Shown here piece after piece: positions 43,584-53,773 of a stretch of DNA of 64,000 nucleotides. The stretch comes from Humulus lupulus (lineage: Eukaryota; Streptophyta; Magnoliopsida; Rosales; Cannabaceae): contig NC_084793.1 of the NCBI RefSeq assembly GCF_963169125.1, forward strand, positions 93,453,071 to 93,517,070, written 5' to 3'. A program made the translations under genes and the position numbers. The notes beneath the pieces are model-generated. The model was not told the DNA's origin. It saw nothing but the letters and a program-made list of their open reading frames with translations, and searched no databases. Positions within the stretch are counted from its first letter, which is position 1; every line of letters begins with the position of its first letter.

Positions 43584-45775
43584 GGTGTTGCCCAAAGTGA
43601 GGATAGAGATCTAGATCCTCGCTTTGGGGATTTTGAAGAGAATGTTGGACCCGTCGAGGACCTGGAAGAGGTCTAACTTGACGAAAAAGACCCGACCAGA
43701 GTCGTGAAGGTCGGAAAAAACCTAGAACTAACCACGAAGTATGCACTAGTTGAATTTTTGCGGAAGAACCAGGAAGTCTTTGCCTGGTCGCACAAAGACA
43801 TGGCTGGGATAGACCCTGCAGTTATCAGCCATGTCCTGAATATAGACAAGACTTTTCTACCCGTACAGCAAAAAAGAAGGCTGCTCGATAAAGATCGATC
43901 GAGAGCCTTAAAGGAAGAAGTCGAAAGATTAAAGGAGAATGGGTTCATCAGGGTAGCGTTTTATCCATCGTGGGTCTCCAATCCAGTGCTGGTTCCCGAG
44001 CCTAATGGCAAATGGCGAACCTGTGTGGATTTTACAGACCTCAATAAGGCCTGCCCAAAGGACTGCTTCCCACTCCCCAGAATCGACCAATTGGTCGATG
44101 CTACTGCAGGACACGAGATCCTCTCCTTCATGGATGCATATTCAGGCTACAACCAAATTAGTATGCATCCCCCTAACGAGGATGACACCAGCTTTTGGAC
44201 CGGTACGGGCTTATACTGTTATAAAGTAATGCCCTTCGGACTAAAAAACACAGGTGCGACTTACCAGCGGCTAGTCAACCACATGTTTAAAGAGCTGATT
44301 GGAGTAAACATGGAGGTATACGTGGATGACATGCTGGTAAAGTCTAAGAAGGCAGAAGGGCATGTGAAGGATTTACAAGAATGTTTTGATGTACTGAACA
44401 AGTACCAGATGAAACTAAATCCTCTCAAATGTTCCTTCGGAGTTGGATCAGGGAAGTTTTTGGGGTTCATTGTAAATTCAAGAGGAATTGAGGCCAACCC
44501 CGACAAGATAAAAGCCCTGATCGACATGAAATCGCCAGAAAAGATCAAAGATGTACAAAGTTTAACCGGGAGAATCGCAGCCCTAAGTAGATTTATTTCG
44601 AAGTCAACGGACAAATGCGTCCCTTTTTTCAATCTACTTAGGGGCAATAAGAAGTTTGAATGGACAGGAGACTGCGAGCAAGCTTTCCAGGCCTTGAAAG
44701 CCCACATGGCACAGCCTCCCATTTTATCAAAGCCGATCAAAGAAGAAACTTTGTTCATTTACCTGGCGATCACTAAAGTTGCTGCTAGTGCGGTACTAGT
44801 ACGAGAGGAAGAAGGCGTACAAAAAGCTGTTTATTATGTGAGCAAAAGGCTGATCGGAGCAGAACTGAGGTATCCACCCATTGAAAGGTTAGCGTATTGC
44901 TTAATCCTGGCCTCAAGGAAGCTGCGCCCTTACTTCCAAGCCCAACCTATCACAGTTTTAACCGACCAGCCCCTTCAGCAAGTCCTCCAGAAACCAGAAG
45001 CGGCTGGGCGCTTATTAAAATGGGCGGTCGAACTAGGGCAATTCGATATCACGAATTCACTGCGAGCAGCAGTAAAGGACAAGTCTTGGCTGATCTTATT
45101 GCAGAGTTCACCGAACTCCCAGACAGCGAGCAGTGCGAACGGCCTAGTGTGCCTGAGCCTCAAGAGAAAGCTCCTTCGTGGAAGTTATTCACGGATGGGT
45201 CGTCCAACGAATCCCACGCAGGAGCGGGAGTGATATTGATAACACCGGAAGGGCATCAATTTCACTGCGCCATTAGGTTCGACTTCACCGCATCAAATAA
45301 TGAAGCCGAATACGAAGCACTCCTCGCTGGATTGAGAATGGCCAAAGACATGGGCATAAAGGCGCTTGATATTTACAGTGATTCACAGGTGGTAGTGAAT
45401 CAGGTTCTAGGGGAATATCAAGCGCGAGGCCTAAAAATGGTGGCCTACTTGAATAAAACTAAAGACTTGCTAGCCCAATTCACGAAGTATACCCTCCAGC
45501 AAATACCGCGGGATCAGAATTCGAATGCAGATGCCTTAGCCAAACTCGCGAGCGCGAAAGATGCTGACACTTTGAACATTGTGCCAGTAGAAAGATTAAG
45601 CAAGCCAAGCATACGAGCAATAGAAGCCAGTATGGAAATCCGAATGGAAGATACATGGATGGCGCCTTACTTGGAGTATTTGACAAAAGGTTTACTACCA
45701 ACAGATAGAAACAAGGCCAGAACTCTGCAAAGGCAAGCCGCTAGGTACATACTGGTCGATGGTGTTATGTACTGA
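43584..45775 (+). pseudogene. G3b reverse transcriptase-RNase H
   Basis: It continues the gag-protease frame. After an in-frame TAA near 43674, an open run from 43704 to about 45080 encodes RT: VSNPVLVPEPNGKWRTCVDF, HPPNEDDTSFWTGTGLY, VMPFGLKN and YVDD at 44319-44330. Near 45077-45080 one G appears to be missing (AAVKGQVLAD is read only after a shift). RNase H then follows in the next frame (WKLFTDGSSNESHAGAGV; NEAEYEALLAGL; DIYSDSQVV; DALAKLAS). The frame closes at TGA 45773-45775, where the neighbouring codons suggest an original CGA. Confidence 0.92.
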
Positions 45776-46887
45776 AGAGGATATTCCATGCCACTGCTCA
45801 GGTGCGTAACACCAGAAAAAGCTAAGGAACTAATGAAAGAGATGCATGAAGGCTTCTGCGGGGATCATGCTGGGGGGCAAAGTTTGGCAAAAAAGATTCT
45901 AAGGCAAGGTTACTTTTGGCCAACTATGAACGAGGATTTGGTGGAGTTTGTACGAAGATGTGATAAATGTCAAAGGTTCTACAAAATTCCACAAGCAGCT
46001 CCAAACGAGTTGAAACAGATGCAGAGTCCGTGGCCTTTTGCGGTATGGGGGATAGATTTGATTGGATCCCTGCCAACGGGAAAGGGTGGAGTGAAATACG
46101 CAGATGTGGCAGTTGACTACTTCACCAAATGGGCCGAAGCTGAACCACTCGCTACCATAACGACCAAAAAAGTTCTTGACTTCGTCATCAAGAACATTGT
46201 TTGCCGGTATGGTTTGCCTCGAAAGATCGTTTCAGACAACGGAACTCAATTTGACAGCGATTTATTCACCGACTTCTGCGAAAGGCACGGAGTTATTAAA
46301 AGATTTTCTTTAGTTGTGCATCCCCAAGCAAACGAGCAGGCCGAGGCCGTGAATAAAACTCTTAAAGACACCCTGAAGAAGAGGTTTGAAGACTCTAAAG
46401 GAGCATGGCCAGAACAGCTGCCTGAAGTCCTCTGGTCGTATAGAACGTCTCACCGAACAACGACAGGCCCCCATTTTCCTTAGCCTACGGATATGAGGCT
46501 ATGTTACCTGTCGAGTTAGATCCCCCCTCACATCGACGCTTAACATACGACCAGGACCAGAACAACCAACTGATGATGGAGTCCCTAGACTCAATTGACG
46601 AGATACGGGAGAAAGCCCAACTCCGAGTTGCTGCGTACCAGCAAAAGGTCGCCCGGTACTTTAACTCAAAAGTTAAAGAAAGAAAATTCAATGTCGGTGA
46701 CTTGGTGCTACGACGAGTTTTCTTGAATACCCGCGACCCCACTGCTGGAGTGCTCGGACCCAATTGGGAAGGACCGTACCAGATTGAAGAAGTCCTTCAC
46801 CCGGGCACCTATAAACTTGCACGCCTAAACGGAGATCTCGTTCCACGCTACTGGAATGGAGAACACCTGCGCAAGTATTATCAATAA
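45776..46887 (+). pseudogene. G3b integrase
   Basis: It is in the same frame as RNase H, after one stop. The zinc-binding domain (HEGFCGDHAGG ... CDKC near 45845-45970) is followed by the catalytic core: first Asp in GIDLIGSLP (~46050), second Asp in VSDNGTQF (~46230) and Glu in QANEQAEAVNKTL (~46330). A small deletion near 46465-46475 shifts the frame, after which PFSLAYGYEAMLPVE and the C-terminal domain (GPNWEGPYQIEEV) end in RKYYQ and TAA (46885-46887). No chromodomain follows, as expected for Tat elements. Confidence 0.93.
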
Positions 46888-47620
46888 ACAATCCTTTTTA
46901 AAGGAATGGCTTGTATTAAATTCTACTTTTTACAAGTTTTGCAAAAAGGGTTAGCCACGTTGTATGGCTAATCGCTTATAAATGTAAGATCTTTTTTAAG
47001 ATCACTCGTAAAGACATGTTTAGTCCATTTTTAATACGAGATTATAAGGGACTGTACACAGCCAGTCATTCTTGCCAACTTTTGTAAATTTATTTTTACA
47101 AGTATTTGTTCATCACGTGTGTTGTTTTGCTGTATTACAAGTGTTAAATTTTGCAATGAGCAGTAATGTTCGCACAGGTCGTGGTCAAGGCAAGTGACCA
47201 AGGACCTAAAGCTCCTCGATCACTTAGGGGGCATATAAGGTACATCGATAGCAAAGCGTACCACCATGAGGTACGTAAACATATGAACAAAATAAGTGAA
47301 AGCATGCTTCGGTACTTAGAGCATTTTTCAAAAATATTTTGAAAAAAGCAAACCAAAGTACTATGCTAAGTTCGGTCATGCGAACAGGTATTATAATAAA
47401 AGATTATAATATCAGAGGCAAACATTTACACCGCGAGCATTAGTGCTCGGATGTAAGTATGAAATTAAAAGGAAAAAAAACCTTTACACCGCAAGCAGTA
47501 CTGCTCGGATGTAATTGTTCAAGCATAAGCAAAAGAGCTGCCCTCGCAGCAATAAAAGAAAAAAGATTGTCTTTACAAAAAGACCCGTGGGCCATAAAAG
47601 CTTAAAAAAATATATAAATA
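46888..47620 (+). other. Non-coding spacer between G3b pol and antisense ORF
   Basis: About 730 bp with no credible coding frame. Two near-copies of 'ttacaccgcgagcattagtg' type sequence occur at about 47428 and 47487 (tandem duplication of ~60 bp). Unlike G1 and G2, this family does not have a long array of tandem repeats here. Confidence 0.6.
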
Positions 47621-50600
47621 TTAATTTTGCTGGGGGGCAGGAGGGTCTTCTGGATTAGGAGCATTCTGGTCAGCCACAGCATCAGCAGCAGGAGTTTGGG
47701 CCTTGGCTTTCTTTTTTGCCTCTAGCCGAGCAGCACACTGCGCCATCAGAGTCCTTTGCAACCGCTCGGAGAGATAGCTAATGTCTGCCTCCCGATTGTG
47801 CTTCCAGAAGTCATAGAAGCAGAGGAAGGTAGCTTCCTTGTACTTCTTCAGAGTTTTAACTCTGTCCTCCTCGAGCTCGCGCACCCGTTCCTCAAGCTTC
47901 TTTACCTCATCCCTGCTGGCGGTCAAATCGAGTGTGAGCTGTTTACACTCTTGGGTGTTGAGCATGCAGTTCTCCTTCCATTTGTGCCGCTCATTGATGG
48001 CTTTATTCCGGGCTGCTTGACTTTCCTGAAGCTCTTGGGTGAGGTTGGCTTGGTCCTCGCATAACTGCTCGTTCAGCTGACACAGCTCCTTATTCTCCTC
48101 GAGCAGCTTTTTCTTCTCATCCTCAAGTGCTTGCTTGGACTGTGCAAGCCTAGAGTCAAAGTTCTGCTCGCGAGAAACCAGCGCCCCAGTGCAGCGCTAG
48201 CCAGCAGTTAGAGATAGCAGTCCCTGAAAACAAAAAAACGAAAAAGTAAGGAATAGAAGTCAGAATAAATGATGAAACAACAGAAATTAACTTACGCTGA
48301 CTATTTCGTTCAACCCTCGGTTGATGATTTGGTCGGCCGTCATTGAGGCGGTTTCATTGATGGCGGCCTGGCTGCACCTGTGCTTGGAGAGCTTGTAGAT
48401 TCTTTCCCTGGCCGACCCAACTACGAGGCTGGACAGGGAGCCTTCGGACGAGTTGTCCAGAGTCTCTCTACCAGCGGCCCTGGAAGAGGGCTGTGGATTC
48501 GCAGTCGCGGGCGACGGCTGTTCGGTGGGAGGCGGAGGTGTCATGTTATCCTTAGAAGGACCGGCGCCGAGAGTGTCCTCTGTTCGAGCCTTCTTTGAGG
48601 GGGTCTTACTGCTTCCCCTCGAGCCCTTTTGCCGTCCTTCGGGACAGAGGCAGCAGCAGTGGTTTGGTAGTGCTCGAAGAAGTCATCAGAGTCCATACCT
48701 GCACAAAGGAAAACAATTCGAACAGTTAGATTAAAGGATCACGAGGAGCAGAAATCAAAGTGAAAGGATTACAAGTAAAATACCCGAGCTACACCTACTG
48801 GTCGTAACATTATCTACTGAACTACCTATCCCCTGGAAGAAATCTGAGTTTAAAGAAGGGGCGTTCCTAAAGTTGTCGTCCCCATCAAATAGATGGGAAG
48901 GAATTGGCAGATTATTCAAAAACGAGAATGATATACCGTTTACTTCCAACGAGTTGTCAGACTGTTTGGTAGGCTCAACAGCCTTTTGTTTCCCTTTGTC
49001 CTTGGGGACCGAAGGTTCTGCTGCTTGGTGGGAAACAGCAGGTTCTCTGATTGTAACCCCAGTTGGCCTCCTTCTAGGAGGCACCTAAGGTTGTTGCTCG
49101 GGTCCCCGCTCAGCTCCCACATCAGCGTGAGCACCACCTGCCACGGGTTCGCTGGTCGCAAGCTGGGAGCCCTTAAGGCCAGCCAACCTAAGGTTAGCTT
49201 CATTGATCAAGTTTTTTACTCTCTTAGCAGCATTTGGCGTACTGTCTAAGAGTGCTGCCCTCGACTCCATTCCTGGAGTGGGGGTCGGGCGTAACCATGG
49301 ACCTGGAACACAATGGAACAGTGGAGAATTATGACTAGAAAGATTTAAAGCCCAGGAGCTACTGTTTTAAGGATCGTTATTTTCCTTACCTCCTTGGGTG
49401 AAGGCCAGATTATCCGCGGCAATGTCAGGCATAAGGAAGTACTCATGATGATACTTCCCCACATTGGAGATGTGGGTGGTGTCGGACAGAAAGGTGCGTC
49501 AGGTCTCCTGGTGGCAAAAGTGGAAAAACCCCGTACCATCTTGGTTGGGGTTGGACTTGAGATCAAACAGATAATTGACCTCGTGAGGAGAAGGAGCTGG
49601 CCATTTCTTGAGCTTATAAAAGATATAGAGCGCGGCCAGCATCCTATACCCGTTCGGGGTAATTTGAAAAGGGGCTACCCCAAAGTAATTTACCACCCCT
49701 TGGAAAAATGTATGAAGAGGCAAGGTAACACCCGCCTCGATGTGGTATCTCGACCAGGCACTATAAGCCCCCCCTGGCAGGTTGGCCCGCTGGTCGATGG
49801 AAGGTCTGACTAGTGTTATCCCCGTCAGATTGTACTTATTTAAATAGTTGCTGATCATGCGAATTGTCACCGTACTTGGGGGTACCACATGCCACTTGAC
49901 GGCCGGCTGGTCGGCATGACGAGGATGGCACGCCTCTGGACTTCGGTTTCAGGAGGGAATTCACCTCGACCACTGGTCGAGGGAGCATCAGCAGGAGGCT
50001 GACTTGGAGAGTAAGGGTTGCGTCTTTTTCTAGCCTTGGTTTTTGTTCTGGCCATCTTCTGAGTAGGAGCTGGTGGAGGATTTGGGTTAGGGCGTGAAAA
50101 TGGAATTTCTGGAATCAGCGTGGATGGATTTTCTTCGCCCTCGAGCAGTTGGGCCCAGAGCTCGTCTTCGATAGGTCTTTCTTCCCCCCAAGGGTCTTGC
50201 ATATGAACTGCAAACAGACAATGGAGGAGATAAGACACAATCCGCGAAGTAGTGGGAAAAGCTGGGATAACGTTGCTCGTGCCTAAATAACCAGCAGCAT
50301 CCTAATCCTACACTAACTTCAACGTGGGTAGTTAAAAAGACGGATAGAAACAAAAAGGAAAGAAAAATGTTTTCTAAAAAGAACTTTTTCGACTCCTGAA
50401 AGGCGGGAAATTTTTTTTTTGGTCTTTACACCTAGCTTAAAGGTTGAATCTTTCGTCAACCTAACGTCCTAAACCAGAGATCCTCACTATCAAACTATAG
50501 TCCTGATCTATGCAAAGCATAAAAACACATTTTTACCTAGCAATAGATGGCTTATACCAAGAAACCCTTAAAGCCCTATTCAAGAACACAGAAATTGCAG

Positions 50601-50780
50601 AGCACCAAAATGGCATGCATGGCGTAATAAAAAGCTTAAAGAACAAAGTTCTTACCTGGGAAAAATGAGGATTCGGAGAAAGATGAAAACTTGAGTCGGA
50701 AGACCTGCGGCACGACGTCGGACTGGTTTTCGAAGCTCTGAACACTGGTGCGAGTTCTTGAAGATTTTAGCAAAGTTGAT
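47621..50780 (-). pseudogene. G3b antisense additional ORF, five exons (PF04195-like plus coiled coil)
   Basis: A minus-strand gene with its own TATA box (50813-50820). Exon 1 ends at 50656 (CAG/GTAAGA); intron 1 is 50208-50655. Exon 2 (50207-49390) encodes a Pro-rich, basic stretch and then, around 49870-49500, a PF04195-like region (LVRPSIDQRANLPGG, LPLHTFFQGVVNYFGVAP, TPNGYRMLAALYIFY). Intron 2 is 49303-49389. Exon 3 (49302-48784) encodes AAKRVKNLINEANLRLAG and a basic linker. Intron 3 is 48699-48783. Exon 4 is 48698-48296. Intron 4 is 48224-48295 (GTAAGT...TTTTCAG). Exon 5 (48223-47621) is a long coiled coil (ECKQLTLDLTASRDEVKKLEERV) ending at TAG/TAA near 47621. Frame breaks near 49900 and a stop near 49082 suggest it is not functional. 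The role is unknown. Confidence 0.78.
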
Positions 50781-50812
50781 GGGTAAAAATTTATTGAAAG
50801 AGAAGAAATACC

Positions 50813-50820
50813 TACTTATA
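50813..50820 (-). promoter_or_regulatory. TATA box of the G3b antisense ORF
   Basis: The minus strand reads TATAAGTA, about 155 bp upstream of the first splice donor. It is in the same relative place as the TATA box at 12690-12697 in G1. The 220 bp between it and the polypurine tract would be the promoter of this antisense gene. Confidence 0.5.
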
Positions 50821-51038
50821 GGGAGCGAAGGGACAACCAAAAGGCGGTAATCATCACTTCCCACTTTCGAAACGTGGGGAAGTGGACAAGCCGTCAAATT
50901 GCCTTTTTGGAAACCGAAAAGGCTTGATTAGACATAATTATGACACAGTTTTCGAAAATGCACGGGGACTCTGACAGACGTGGGAAGACGAACGGTTGTT
51001 CCCTTAAGTTTCTTTATTACTGGTCGCACTAAACAAAC

Positions 51039-51050
51039 TTGGGGGGCAAA
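51039..51050 (+). other. Polypurine tract of G3
   Basis: TTGGGGGGCAAA directly precedes the LTR start TGTTATCCC. It is identical to the tract of G1. Confidence 0.9.
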
Positions 51051-51649
51051 TGTTATCCCAAAAATCAGAAGTGAATGACATGGCAGGAATTAATTGCACG
51101 TGGTTAACACCTGGCAAAACCTGTCTTCGACTATCGACCAGGAAGATATTCGGCATTATGCGATCGGTCTCTTCATACGACCAGTCTGGTCGTATGCACG
51201 TAACACGCGGAGGAAATCTTAGGCAGTTATGATGGAATTCGAAATTCTCTCCCATGATTTCCTGAGTATCCGATTATTTAGGAAATAATATTTGTAACAA
51301 ATCAATGTAAATCTTCCCTGAGCTTATAAATAGAAGGAGAGGGCTCAGGGAAGAGGGACTTTTTTCTTTTCTGACTTCAAAATCGCTCGAGATTAGAGTT
51401 ATCATATCAATCATATTGTATTGTTCTTCAAAGGTTGGTGAAACTCATTGAACCCTAGTTCTTTGATCACTCCTTTGGATCTCACATCAATAACAATCTA
51501 AGTGGACGTAGGTTATTACCAGATCCTGGGGCCGAACCACTACAAAATACCGTGTTCTTATTATTCTCGTCATTACGTTCTTTTCAACGCGTTCATCCAC
51601 GTCAAGCGTATTTTGACTCCGTGTCAGTTGCCCAAAATCAGGGTCAACA
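51051..51649 (+). repeat. 3' LTR of G3b
   Basis: A 599-bp LTR running from TGTTATCCC to GTCAACA. It has TATAAATA at 51325-51332 and the 'aagtggacgtaggt' motif near 51500. Homologues are the solo LTR 33425-34046 (622 bp) and the 5' LTR starting at 35472. The LTR ends directly against Copia C5 coding sequence. Confidence 0.93.
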
Positions 51650-52845
51650 CAGTGGTACTTTCTTCATTTAAATTGACTTGCGTCGGTTGGACATGAAGAG
51701 TGGGAATTTCATCATCAACTTGCGTTGATGATGATGGAACATTGGTTGGAGTCAAATCTTTAACCATCTCCTCTAAAATTACTTTGCTGCGATGTTTAAA
51801 GTTCTGGACATAGTCATTTTCTAGAAAAGTAGCATTTGTAGAAGTAAACACTTTCTTTTCTGAATGACTATAGAAAAGTTCACCCCGAGTACCTTTAGGA
51901 TAGCCAACAAACATGCAAACTTCAGTTCGTGGTTCTAGCTTTCTCTCATTTTTCCTCAGGACGTGGGCGGGACACCCCCAGATTCTATAATAGCGTAAAC
52001 TAGGTTCACGACCATTCCAGCATTCTAAAGGTGTTTTGGGGATTGATTTAGACGGCACGACATTGAGAATGTCGTTCGCGGTTTCAATTGCATGTCCCTA
52101 GAACGAAGTTGGTAGAGTTGAGTAACTAAGCATGCATCTAACCATTTCCAATAAAGTTTTGTTCCGGCGTTCCGCTACACCATTTTTTTTGCGAAGTACC
52201 TGGGGCAGTAAGTTGTGATAAAATCTCAAGTTCAGTGAAATGATCTTGGAACTGCATATCCAAATATTCTCCACCCCTATCAGATCGCAAGATCTTTAAT
52301 GTTTTACCTAATTGGTTTTGAGCCATTGCTAGGAATTCCTGAAACTTTGAAAATGTTTCTGATTTCCTATGCATTAGGCAAAGACATGAGTATCTAAAGT
52401 AATCGTCAATGAAAGTGACAAAATACTCAAAACCACCCCTGGCTTGTACATTTAAAGGTCCACAAACATCTGAATGCGCAAGACCAAGTGGTTCTTTGGC
52501 CCTATCACCCTTTGCAGAGAATGGACGCTTGGTTAGTTTGCCTTCTAGACAAATTTCACAGACAAGTAATTCACCTAAGGTTAGTTCCCTCAAAGGTCCG
52601 TCCTTTGTAAGTTTTTGAATCCTATCATAGCCAATGTGACCTAGTCTCAAGTGCCATAAATATGTCATATTATCATTATCGGTCTTTTGACGTTTATTGG
52701 TCCTAGGTTTAGCTACTTTGAATAAATCATTGTTAAGAGTGAGGGGTTCGTTAGGTCGCAGAATATAAAACCCATTTTCCAAACATGCAATACACAATTG
52801 TGATCCATTGAAAGAAATAGATATATTAAAACTTGTGAAAGTCAT
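51650..52845 (-). pseudogene. C5 integrase
   Basis: The minus strand encodes the GAG-pre-integrase and zinc domain (LWHLRLGHIGYDRI; CEICLEGKLTKRPF), the core with FVTFIDDYFRY and RSDRGGEYLD, then a disturbed HNGVAE region near 52150-52190, where an indel gives KKWCSGTPEQN. Below about 52140 the C-terminal part continues (KTPLECWNGREPSLRYYRIWGCPAH; CMFVGYPKGTRGELFYS) and a linker rich in Thr/Val/Gln. Coding is cut by the G3b LTR at 51649. Confidence 0.9.
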
Positions 52846-53008
52846 AAAAAAATCGTTCTAATTGCAACATTGAAACTGAAATTAAATTTCTACTAAAATC
52901 CGGAATAAAAAAATACATCTTTTAAAATTAAGTATTTATTTCTGAACTTCAAACGAGCTCTTCCTCTAGCTTGGACCGGAACGAATGCTCCGTTCCCAAC
53001 TCTAAGCT

Positions 53009-53773
53009 TTAAGCCACCTTCGTCCACTTCCTCCCATGATTCAAGAAGTTGTAAAGAGTTACAAACATGGTTGGTAGATCCACAATCAATAATCCAAACA
53101 AATTTATCATACTCTCAACACATGTTTCCAAGATAAATGAACTATAATCATTACCTTTGCTTTTAGCTACTAGAAACTTGGGGCAATCTCGTTTCCAATG
53201 CCCCTTCTCTTTGCAGTGAAAACACTTATCTTTACCTTTCTTGTTTTTCTTGTTCTTCCCCTTAGATCTGTGCACTAGGTTGTGCACCCGTCTTTGCAGC
53301 CTTTTCAGGCTTGGGTTTGTTGTTTTGTCCACCTTTCCTCTTGTTTCCAACTTTCGAAGATGAAGCTTGGTTAGTTTCAGTCTTAGCTGGATCAGCAGCA
53401 GCAGCAGTAGTCTTATTTTCTCCTCCTTTACTAGGTCCACCCATGATAGGCTCAAAAAACTGAAGCTCGTTTATGAGTTGCGTCAGACCATATTTGAGTT
53501 GATCATGAACGTGCGAGATGGTGTCATTGAAGCATTCACGGTGTCATCACGTATGTGCAGAGACGGTGCTATCCAGGCATTTATGGTACCATCATGAGCA
53601 TTGACTGTGCCATCACTAACGTGCGGACATGGTGCTCGTTTTGGGGATTCCTCAATCAAGACGGAATTAGAGTTGTCACCAATCAACTCTATGTTGATAT
53701 TCTGCTTCCAATTAAGGAAGCTTTCTCCAGTGAGTTTCTCCATCGAAAGTTGAGAAAGGATGGGAGTAGACAC
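53009..53773 (-). pseudogene. C5 gag and protease start, internally deleted
   Basis: It starts MSTPILSQLSMEKLTGESFLNWK, a Copia gag N-terminus. After about 45 residues a ~43-bp tandem repeat (53507-53640) replaces most of the gag core, and the sequence resumes as LKYGLTQLINELQFFEP near 53480. A Lys/Asn/Gln-rich linker, a frame change near 53270 and a zinc knuckle (CFHCKEKGHWKRDC, ~53186-53227) follow. The protease region near 53060-53090 reads WIIDCGSTNHVC, with D-C-G where D-S-G is usual. The ATG at 53771-53773 is the natural start. Confidence 0.83.

Larger units (their letters stand above)
35472..51649 (+). mobile_element. Composite Tat-type gypsy element G3 (G3a + G3b)
   Basis: It is bounded by a 5' LTR (35472) and a 3' LTR (51051-51649) of one family but contains two successive gag-pol sets. 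G3a (to about 41413-41433) is strongly decayed and stops after RNase H, at the start of integrase. G3b begins inside gag and runs through integrase, an antisense ORF and the polypurine tract. The flanking pentamers ATGAG (35467-35471) and CAGTG (51650-51654) do not match, and the flanking Copia elements C4 and C5 are different insertions. I infer two separate elements fused by a deletion. Confidence 0.87.

Noticed and set aside
35472..51649. A single giant retrotransposon with duplicated gag-pol
   Set aside because: The two gag-pol copies differ greatly in decay and sequence, one lacks integrase and the other the gag start, and the outer flanks do not form a TSD; a fusion of two elements is simpler.
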